From Lepus europaeus (Eukaryota > Chordata > Mammalia > Lagomorpha > Leporidae): a stretch of 64,000 bases of DNA. The stretch is from assembly GCF_033115175.1 (NCBI RefSeq), contig NC_084850.1, positions 104,515,939 through 104,579,938 on the forward strand, read 5' to 3'. The first letter of the stretch is position 1, and each line of letters opens with the position of its first letter. Below, one piece after another: positions 55,865 through 64,000 of the stretch. Under the pieces are notes generated by a model, which saw only the letters and a list, made by a program, of their open reading frames with translations, had not been told where the DNA came from and did not search any database. A program made the position numbers and the translations under genes.

Positions 55865-57085
55865 TCAAGACTGCTGACAGCAGACCAGACTGTTAAGATG
55901 AAAAGAATTAAAAAGAGATAGAGCAAACACATCAAGTGTTTCAGGGCTGCTGACAGTGATGTGAGCCTGTTGGATATAGTCAGGGAAAAAAAATCCAATG
56001 TAAAATAAAATAAAATATTTTAAACATTATCATCATCAACTAAGATCTTGTCACCATCTGTTCTGTCGTACTTGTTGGAAAAGCAAGACCAACTGTGTGT
56101 CTCCGTCCTGGGCAGCATGCATATTCATATGTCAAGGTTTAAATTAAGGACAAAACAAATAATGGTGAATAACTGCAATTGAAGAAGAAAATTGGCAACA
56201 ATTTATGATATTATTTCACTTTGAAGTATTACCAAACTGAATCTCCAACCTTACTTCCTCCATTCCCTCGCTGACAATTCCATTTCCGCCAGTCCTCTGA
56301 AGACTGCTGTCCCATTTACCCCTGACTCCTGGGCTTCTCCTGCCTCTGAATACAGTGTTTACTCCTTACATTATTCATCGGGTGCCTTTTGGCATATACT
56401 ATGATCTGTTCTCCTTATTTGATTTTTGATGCACATGTCCTTTGCTTTCCTTTGTCACCTCCTGCCTGCAGTCAGAGTATCAAATTTGTGTTAAATGTCC
56501 CAATTCATCAACACAGCTTGGGATTATGATGTGAGAATTTCATAAGTGCACTCAATTTATCTTTGTAAAGTGATTTAATTTGGGAACATGACACATAAAT
56601 TTCAGTGATGTCACAAGATGACAAGGCACAAATTTTTCTTTCCAATTTCTGGACCCTGAAAATAAACACTCCTCAAATCGCGTATTTTTTAGAACAAAAT
56701 ACTGATTTCAGGAATGCGGTACACATTATGAGGCAGAAATAAATACTGGCCATATAATGACACCTAATCAAATATCTGAGTCATCCTTTGTGTGTGACTT
56801 ATTTCCCATGTGAGCATACAAGGGTGCCTGTGCACATGCGTACATACGTACATGTGTGGGGACACACACACACACAGTATTCACACAGCTCCAACAAACC
56901 TTGAACTGTCTGTATTTGCCTGCGAGCATTCCAAACTTGAACAACAAAAATCAGGATTTGTTGCTTTCACAAAATCATCAAGATCTATTTCCAGGAGTAG
57001 GAAGATAATGATCATCCTACCAAGCCCATTGAGAGATTTTATTTGCAGCTCTTTATGCTGCGGAGTTTATGAAATAAAATAATAA
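55865..57085. other. Unique-looking non-coding DNA with a (CA)n run
   Basis: No exon or named repeat, apart from an alternating ACACACAC tract at 56862-56876 next to a CATACGTACATG-type stretch. Confidence 0.45.
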
Positions 57086-57089
57086 TGCA

Positions 57090-57175
57090 GCACACTATTC
57101 TTTTGTTTTATATAGCACCTTTCATCCATGGAGCTTAAAGAGACTTACAGACATTACTCATTCACCTTCATACTT
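57090..57175 (+). other. Possible ancient vertebrate repeat or conserved element
   Basis: 'tatatagcacctttcatcca' with 'tggagcttaaagagacttac' and 'agacattactcattcac' resembles a 'TATAGCGCCTTTCAT...CAAAGCGCTTTACA' motif seen in many vertebrate genomes. I cannot name it. Confidence 0.4.
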
Positions 57176-57179
57176 TTTT

Positions 57180-58190
57180 TATTGAATTATCAAGATAGTC
57201 TACCATACAAAAGTTAAAAGTAATAAAAACAACCATATTTTATATAATGACTATTCCGAACATCCAATTTCCATTTCCTTGACTTACATGAAATTATTCT
57301 GCTTCTCATTAGTTCCAACCTCCAGAAGATAAGGCAACAATGAACTGCTGAAGTATATAAATAAAAAAGAATAATTCAGAGCTTGTGTCGCATTTGTCTT
57401 CCCCCTGTCTAACTGGGAGCTTTAATTCTGGAGAAAAAGCAAAAACCCATGATGTATTTCCTCCCTTGCTGATCCTATGTGTATTTCACATCTTACCATA
57501 ACCCCACGAAGCCTGCAACCAAATTGGAGCTCTTGGGGAGAAACTGCCCTGATGCAAATAGAGATGTATTCCTGAGATTCCCCATAGTGCTTTTATATCC
57601 TAACCATTTTTTCTTTTGGTCCTGATATTGCAAAACCAAAGTTTGCCTAGGTCATATGTTTATTCGTGACACGAGTGGAGGGGAGAATCTTTAACCAGCT
57701 AGGGGAAAATGTAATAGAGCTACTTGAGGATGCTGATTTATGCGGTATTATGCATTAGCCGCCTGCCTTCTCGGTGATTTCAATCTACCCCTAGGATTCG
57801 GAAGACCTGGCATTAGGACTCCTATAATCTCTATGGGTGTTTTCTTCAAGGTGGTACTAGCCATTCTAATGACTTGCTTCTTACATTAGCATAAAAGCAA
57901 GGTAAAGCTCAGAATTAGTATTAAAATAATAGCACTGTCTTAGAACTGCTTGCAATAGCAATAATAGAACGGACTTTCTCTGGAAAAGTAGAAGCCTCTA
58001 CACCTGGGTCACCCTGCCTTCTACTCTAGATGTTTCCCAATCTGTTTTTTCGGTTTGTGGTCTCTTTATTTGGGAAAACTCCTGACTTGCTTACATGTTG
58101 AACTAGATGCTAAGTCTAGGGCAGAAACTATAAAATTGCTTTATAATTATACATTCATGAGACGCTAGGCTCTTATAAATGCCAAGATAA
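57180..58190. other. Unique-looking non-coding DNA
   Basis: No exon or repeat recognised. Confidence 0.4.
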
Positions 58191-58194
58191 ATGT

Positions 58195-58545
58195 TTGGAT
58201 GAATGTCTTAGTTCAAGTTACTGTAATAAAGTACCATATAGTAGGTGGCTTAAAGCAGAGACATTTATTTCTCATAGTTTGGGAAGCGGAAAGCCCAAAG
58301 GCAGAGTGACAAGGGGATCAGGTTCTGGTGACACCCCTCTTATGGGTTGCAGACAGCTGGCTGTCCACCTTGTCCTCACACAGAGGAAGAACAGCACAAG
58401 GGCTCGCTGGTGTCTCTTTAGTAATTCACTCACCCCTGAAAGCCCCACCTGCTTACACTAGGACCCTGGGGCTCAGATTTCCACCTACGAATTTTGGGGT
58501 GCTTATTGCAATGAAGATACAGTGACAGAAGGACTCTTAGCTTTA
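58195..58545 (-). mobile_element. LTR-like ancient repeat, antisense
   Basis: 'ttactgtaataaagtaccat', 'agtaggtggcttaaagcaga', 'ggttctggtgacacccctct' and 'ccacctacgaattttggggt' follow the reverse of MaLR-like LTR repeats. Confidence 0.6.
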
Positions 58546-58549
58546 GTCT

Positions 58550-59378
58550 CCTAAATGAATTATTGGAAAAGAACATTTAACAATGTTCAACTGTTCTAGC
58601 GGGTGTGGTGTGTAAATTTGGCCCTATTTATATAACACCAAAATAGCTATTTTAGTGGGAAGCAAGACAAAAAGATCCCACTTATCATTTGGCATGGTGT
58701 AAATAAGAAAGAATATGGATTTGTTGGTTTTAAGCGATTTTGTAACATAGAAGGATTTTAAAAGAGAATAATTAACACTTATGTATCCTTTACCACAAAA
58801 CAGCAAGCATCAACTTTGGCCTTCGTGGTTTTAGTCTCACAACATAAAATAAAACAAAAAATTCTGCTTTACCTAAAGCTTTGTTCTCTTCCCCTACTCT
58901 TCTTCCATTCACAACGAAAATCAGCATCTTAAAGTTAGTGTGTATGATTATATGTGTATGAATCCAGAAGAAGATTACTGCTGTGGGATATTAATTTATC
59001 CATTCCTAAATTAATGGGAATAAAATTTATTTGCACTTTCCCCCATGATTTCTGAGTTTCAATAAACACGTATATGTGTTGACGTGCGAACATGTGGGAG
59101 AGCTTCTCCAGGGTGAATATGAACACGTGGAATCTTGGGTAGTTGGGTAAACACATAATCAACTTTGTTATGTGTAGTCAACTGGTTCTCTAAATTACTC
59201 ACCTACAGGATCCCCTAGTTCTAGATCCTAATCATCAATTAGTGTTATCAGCCACTGGGATGTTTTCAATTTTTGCCAATCTGCTGTTTTGTGTAGAATA
59301 TTTCAGGGTAAAAAGATATCTAAATTTAAACTATACTTTCCTGGTTACAAGAGTAGTTGATCTTTGAGCATAATACAT
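58550..59378. other. Non-coding stretch, no gene seen
   Basis: AT-rich. May contain an L1 relic, but none could be placed. Confidence 0.4.
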
Positions 59379-59676
59379 ACATTGCCCATCTGCGTTTCTT
59401 CCTCTGTGAATTTGCCATTTAAACCTTTTGGCCACTGTTTTACTGTGCTGATTATTTTATTCTTACTGATGCGTTGGTATTCTTTATATGTTGAGACTAC
59501 TGATCCTCTGTTATTTATATGCGCAATAGTCTCCCAACCTGTATCTTGACCTTGTCCTTAGGTATCATTTCTTTTTTTTCCTGTCTCTTTTTTAAAATCT
59601 TTTTTTTTAATGGAGATCTTAAAATATACACCAAAGTAGAAAGAATTGCATAATAAATGCTCATTCACATTACCTA

Positions 59677-59984
59677 CTTTCTTTTAAAAAGATTTATTTT
59701 ATTTATTTGAAAGACAGAGTTACAGAGAGAGGAAAGGCAGAAAGACAGAGGTCTTCCATCTGCTGGTTCACTCCCCAGATGGCCACGAGGTTTGAGCTGC
59801 GCCGATCTGAAGCCAGGAGACAGGAGCTTCCTCCGGGTCTCCCACATGGGTGCAGGGGCCCAAGGACTTGAGCCATCCTCTACTGCTTTCCCAGGCCATA
59901 GCAGAGAGCTGGATCGGAAGAGGAGCTGCCGGGACTAGAACTGGTGCCCATATGGGATGCCAGTGCTGCTGGGCCAGGGCCCTG
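59677..59984 (-). mobile_element. CSINE, nearly full length
   Basis: Antisense copy from 'aaagatttattttatttatttg' (in part) to 'ggatgccagtgctgctgggc'. Target duplication ACATTACCTA at 59667-59676 and 59985-59994. The extreme head is altered. Confidence 0.93.
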
Positions 59985-60176
59985 ACATTACCTAGCTTTA
60001 ACAATTATCATGGTCAATCTTGTTTGCTTTATATTCAAGCTATTCTCCAACCTTCCTCTCAGCCCTCACCCCCAACCAGAACTTTTGAAACAAATTCCAG
60101 ACAGCCTATCATTTCATTCACAGATTTTTCAGTATGTGTATTAAAAAGGTAAAAACTTAAAAAAAATTTGATGTGG

Positions 60177-60515
60177 GGCCGATGCTGGGGTGTAGTGGGT
60201 TAAAGCCGCCACCTGCAGTGCCTTCATCCCATAAGGGCACCGATTCGAGTTCTGGCTGCTCCATTTTCGATCCAGCTCTCTGCTATGACCTGGGAAGCAG
60301 TGGAAGATGGCCCAAGTCCTTGGGCCCCTACACTCATGTGGGAGACCTGGAGGAAGCTCCTGGCTCCTGGCTTCCGATCGGCGCAGCTCCAGCCATGGTG
60401 GCCATTTGGGGAGTGAACCAGCGAATGGAAGATCTCTCTCTCTCTCTTTCTCTCTCTGCCTCTGCCTGTCTGTAACTCTGCCTTTCAAATAAATAAAAAA
60501 AATCTTTAAAAAATA
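60177..60515 (+). mobile_element. CSINE, full length
   Basis: Sense copy from 'ggggccgatgctggggtgta' to 'tttcaaataaataaaaaaaa'. Target duplication TGATGTGG at 60169-60176 and 60516-60523. Confidence 0.95.
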
Positions 60516-61221
60516 TGATGTGGCTGGATTTGTCACTTTGTTTTTGTGTCTTTTTCATATAGAGGTTTAAAATGTTTAAATGTGGTCTGTTAGATCAAAA
60601 TATTACAGAGTTTTTTAATCAACCAGAATTATTTCCCTTTATGAAGTGAGCTTTGATTGTAATGTTTAAAACTTTTTCTGTAGCTAGCAAATCATTCCAG
60701 CACCATTTAATGAAGAGTTCATCTTTTCTAGACTTATTTATAATGTCATTTTCATCAAATACCAAATTTGAAAGTATATGTGGGCTTTTTTCCTGAGCTC
60801 TCTATTCTATTTCCAAGGCCTATGAATCTGCCAGTAACAATACTTCTAATGACTATAGATTTATAATAAGCATTAATATCTGACAGACAAATCTTTCCTT
60901 CTTTCTCCAGGATAATCTCCTTAATTGTTCTTGGTCCTCTGCTTTTCTCAGGAATTTTAAATTGAGATTAGCAAGTTCTATGAAAGATCCTGTTGAGATT
61001 TGGATTAAACTTACATTGAATATGTAAATCAATTTCAGAAGATTTTTGATCTTGGTGATGTTGAGAATTCCCACCTACAAATGTGGTATATCTTCCCATT
61101 TTTCCTCTTTTGTATCTTTCATTAGATTGTATTAATTTTCTTTAGGAATATCCTATGAATTTTTGGTGAGACTTCTCTTTCAAAGAATCTAAGCTTCTGT
61201 TGTCATTTTATTTTTGCTTAT

Positions 61222-61532
61222 TTTATTTTTTATTTATGAGCGAGAGAAAAAAGAGAGAGACAGAGAGCTGTCATCTGTGAGTTCATGCTCCCAAATGTCT
61301 ATAAGTACCGGGGCTGGACTGAAAGGCTGGAGTTGGGCTCACACTCCAGGTCTCCTACATGGCTGCAGGAATTCAGTCACTAGAACCACCATGGCTGCCT
61401 CCCCAGGGTCTTAATTGGCCGGAAGTTGGAGTCAGGAGCCGGACTCGGGTATTGAACCCACATACTTAGAATATGGAATGTGAGCACCTTAACTGGTATC
61501 TTAACCACTCAATCATACACTTGCTTCTTAAA
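61222..61532 (-). mobile_element. Old CSINE (CSINE3-like)
   Basis: Antisense: 'ttttttatttatgagcgaga', 'tggccggaagttggagtcag', 'cgggtattgaacccacatac' and 'gtatcttaaccactcaatca'. Same older type as 23393. Confidence 0.8.
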
Positions 61533-61554
61533 GAGAGCATTTCTAACACTTCAT

Positions 61555-61985
61555 GTAACCATCAGAGCTCAATCAGAGAAGCAGGGCCACTATATATTTG
61601 TTATGCATTTGTTCCAGGGATTTGACTGCATACCATTGTAAGAGCTGGTTAAGCAGTATCTGTAAGGCTTCAGGCTAGAGACTGAAGTCCACTGGGGAAG
61701 ACCAAGGGCGAGGCTGATCCCACATGCACAAGCTGGAGCCTGTGAAAACATACTGAAACTTGTGTCAGTTCTTTGGTACCTCTGACCTTGAGTGCCAGGG
61801 CTCTGGTCCAGAAGTCAACACACGCACCTGGCCCCGATATAAGAATATCCACCCCCACCATGCTGAGTGGCTTGCTGAAGACAAAGGGAGTATGGAATGG
61901 GTAGTGGAAGAAGGTAACTGTAACCACGTGACCCATTGCAGAAACGAGGACTGCAGTGTTTATGAATGTGTCTCCTCATTTTAAT
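61555..61985 (+). mobile_element. Ancient interspersed repeat, unnamed
   Basis: Opens 'agctcaatcagagaagcagg', then 'agggatttgactgcatacca', 'ttgtaagagctggttaagca' and 'cctctgaccttgagtgccag'. It shares this order with 62403-63420. Confidence 0.6.
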
Positions 61986-61999
61986 GGGAGATTTATATT

Positions 62000-62400
62000 A
62001 GCCAGATATTTTCATCTTCTTTCCCTCTGAGTCTTAGCTACCAGGGAGCTCAGATTCCCCTTCTCCCATCCCAGTAACTACAGTGACCCTTATTCATAGC
62101 ATAGCTGTACTCTCCCCTTTTTTGTCTTCTATCATTGCCCCATTATTCCTTTAGTCCCTTTTTTGCTCGCCAGCACACGTTTTAGAGATTGGATGATTAA
62201 AGCAGTAATTAAATAAGTACATGGTGATTCCAGCAGTAATCAGGTTTTGGATATCTCATTTATTTTTTATGTAATATAGATTTATAAAAGAAAAGATAAA
62301 ATACAGATTTATAGTGATGCTATTTTTTTTCTTTTGGAACATAGTATACATAATAATAACAAACAGTGGCTGAAGAAAGTCCCCTTCCTAAATAGGCTTT
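62000..62400. other. Non-coding stretch, no gene seen
   Basis: No repeat or exon recognised. Confidence 0.4.
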
Positions 62401-62450
62401 AACAGTCAAGGTTCAATCAGAGAAACAATACCACTAAGAATGAACAACAG

Positions 62451-62767
62451 GGCCGGCGCCATGGCTTAACAGGCTAATCCTCCGCCTTGCGGTGCCGGCA
62501 CACCGGGTTCTAGTCCCGGTTGGGGTGCCGGATTCTATCCCAGTTGCCCCTCTTCCAGGCCAGCTCTCTGCTATGGCCAGGGAAGGCAGTGGAGGATGGC
62601 CCAAGTCCTTGGGCCCTGCACCCGCATGGGAGACCAGGAGAAGCACCTGGCTCCTGCCTTCGGATCAGCAAGATGCGCTGGCCGCAGTGGCCATTGGAGG
62701 GTGAACCAACGGCAAAAAGGAAGACCTTTCTCTCTGTCTCTCTCTCTCTCACTATCCACTCTGCCTG

Positions 62768-62808
<41 letters not shown>
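62451..62808 (+). mobile_element. CSINE2 with a 38-nt pure A tail
   Basis: Sense copy from 'ggccggcgccatggcttaac' to CTGCCTGTCT and 38 uninterrupted A (62771-62808). Target duplication GAATGAACAACAG at 62438-62450, with the right copy carrying an extra ATGA (62809-62825). The intact tail points to a young insertion. Confidence 0.97.
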
Positions 62809-62810
<2 letters not shown>

Positions 62811-62835
62811 ATGAATGAACAACAGGATGTAGGTT

Positions 62836-63043
62836 ACTTCAAAATATTCATGGAAGAACAGAATAAATCTTAAAAAAAAAAAAAAAAACCAAACTTGGAA
62901 CATCACAAAAAAAAAGCAATGAAGAGAGCAAATATATATATATATGATGAGTTTATTTTGGTGGCAATTTTTTTTAAATCCATGTATAGTTTTTTTTCAT
63001 CATAAGCATTTTCCATGAACTTTTGAAGACCTTGCTATAAGGA
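62836..63043. mobile_element. Mariner-like MITE with internal insertion
   Basis: Left arm 'tacttcaaaatattcatgg', right arm 'ttttccatgaacttttgaag'. The interior is enlarged by A-rich and (AT)n sequence (62870-62946), so it is about 75 nt longer than other copies. Confidence 0.7.
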
Positions 63044-63524
63044 TCGGTTACAGGGCTTTAACCCTGGGCAATTGTAGAAGGTGGTAAAACAGTCTCCGTA
63101 AGGCTGTCTTTGCATCTGCTGTTGGAAATTCAAGTCCACAGGGCAAGCAGCTGGTAAGGGATGATGAATGTAAAGTAGGGAAGAGCAAGAAGTGAGAGCC
63201 CACAAGCTTGTGGGCATGGACTGAAGGTCACGTTAGCTCTGGTTGCCTCTGACCTTGATAGAGCTGCTGCAGCCACTTGCTCACACCAACAAGGCGAATC
63301 CGAGAGTAAGCGACAACATGTGTAAGTCCCAAGATAACTGCTGTTTCACTCCTGTCCTCCAAATCCTGTACGAGAATCTCTTTTATGGTCCATACTAACT
63401 GGAAACACACAGGAAGAAGAATGCCGTTAGACGTTCTGTACCCTCAAGTTCTGCATCTGTGGCTCCAGCCATCCATAGATCGAAGTCCTTTAAGGAAAAA
63501 AAAAATTGCATCGGTATGGAATAT

Positions 63525-63770
63525 GTACAGCTTTGTTTTTCTTTCATGACTCTGTAAACAATATAGCACATCAACTATTTACATAGCATTCATGTTGTTT
63601 TAGGTATCATAAGTAAGCGAGAGATGATTTAGAGTGTATGGGAGGCTGTGGTTAGGTTGCAGGCAAATGTTATGCCATTTTATACAAGGAACTGGGGTAT
63701 CTCCAGATTTTGGTATCCTTGGGAGGGGATCCTGGAACTGGTCCCCCTCAGATACCAAGGAAACTGCACC
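63525..63770 (-). mobile_element. Tigger (MER2-like) end, reverse orientation
   Basis: Reverse of the family at 33258: 'agagatgatttagagtgtat', 'caaatgttatgccattttat', 'ccagattttggtatccttgg' and 'ggtccccctcagataccaag'. Confidence 0.75.
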
Positions 63771-63877
63771 AGGAAGTGCTGTTCAGCTTATGGAAATCAA
63801 CACATTACAAATCCATCATAAATGCTTTTTTTTAAAAAATCAACAGTATTTAGCTGTAGTTTAAAATCAAATGTGCT

Positions 63878-64000
63878 TGGGCAGGTGTTGTGGTGTAGTG
63901 GGTTAAACTGTCACCTACAATTCCATATGGGTGCTTGTTCAAGTCCCGGCTGCTCCACTCCTATCCAGCTCCGTGCTAATAAGCTTAGGAAAGCACTGGA
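63878..64000 (+). mobile_element. CSINE, cut by window end
   Basis: Sense head 'gggcaggtgttgtggtgtag' through 'cccggctgctccactcctat' to 'aagcttaggaaagcactgga'. A short gap removes part of the 'gtgccggcatc' segment. The rest lies outside the window. Confidence 0.9.

Larger units (their letters stand above)
59380..61210 (-). mobile_element. Old L1, antisense 3' UTR and ORF2 pieces, split by two CSINEs
   Basis: 59380-59560 'aaaccttttggccactgttt'. 59600-59670 and 59995-60165 are 3'-UTR-like text ('ttaacaattatcatggtcaa', 'acaaattccagacagcctat'). 60530-61210 is ORF2-like ('cattccagcaccatttaatg', 'tgactatagatttataataa', 'ttcttggtcctctgcttttc'). Confidence 0.7.
62403..63420 (+). mobile_element. Ancient interspersed repeat, unnamed, split by a CSINE2 and a MITE
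   Basis: Opens 'caaggttcaatcagagaaac'. After the insertions it continues 'cggttacagggctttaaccc', 'tgggcaattgtagaaggtgg', 'gccacttgctcacaccaaca'. Second copy of the family at 61555, with the two lying about 0.4 kb apart in the same direction. Confidence 0.6.

Noticed and set aside
1..64000. CRISPR-like array of regularly spaced repeats
   Set aside because: The recurring ~330-bp unit is dispersed SINE in both orientations with irregular spacing and target duplications. Nothing resembles repeat-spacer structure.
1..64000. Genuine tRNA genes from the GGTTCGANTCC motifs
   Set aside because: Each sits in the tRNA-derived head of a CSINE without a cloverleaf 3' half.

Overview
This window looks like nuclear DNA from a lagomorph, most likely the rabbit or a close leporid. 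The main evidence is about 50 copies or fragments of the C-repeat SINE (CSINE). These are tRNA-headed units starting GGGGCTGGCGCTGTGGC or GGCCGGCGCCGTGGCT, with a CT-rich 3' part and an (AAATA)n or A-rich tail, and the family is lagomorph-specific. There is no operon-like layout, no dense open reading frames, and no rRNA, tRNA or CRISPR. Most ORFs of 60-150 codons are translations of CSINEs or L1.

Layout. 1-1345 is an antisense L1 fragment. 2160-7790 is one old L1 in minus orientation (3' UTR on the left, ORF2 running right). It is broken by at least six CSINEs and by a complete processed copy of ribosomal protein L7 (5593-7127). 8250-12430 is mostly unique non-coding DNA with a probable solo LTR near 9200-9770. 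12430-26340 alternates L1 3' ends, MIR/L2 relics, MaLR-type LTRs, a Tigger element and CSINEs. 26340-36080 is similar, with a second Tigger (MER2-like), an MLT1 LTR at 35177-36078 and two CSINE2 copies in tandem. 36400-39800 is a plus-strand L1. 40000-53000 holds LTR relics, a lagomorph-type L1 5'-UTR-like block (45993-46440), palindromic mariner-like MITEs and CSINEs. 53150-53584 (minus) carries the only segment that reads like a real coding exon: a good 3' splice site, 70 sense codons, a stop, and an AATAAA about 200 nt further on. 54000-64000 is L1 3' ends, ancient repeats, CSINEs and unique non-coding DNA.

Functionally this is intergenic or intronic DNA. The recoverable biology is retroposition history: target-site duplications for many insertions, two places where one target site was used twice, two inverted (fold-back) CSINE structures, and an L7 retrocopy made from an RNA extended past the normal poly(A) site. 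Family names are from memory of consensus sequences without a database search. Coordinates of old repeats are good to about 10-50 bases.
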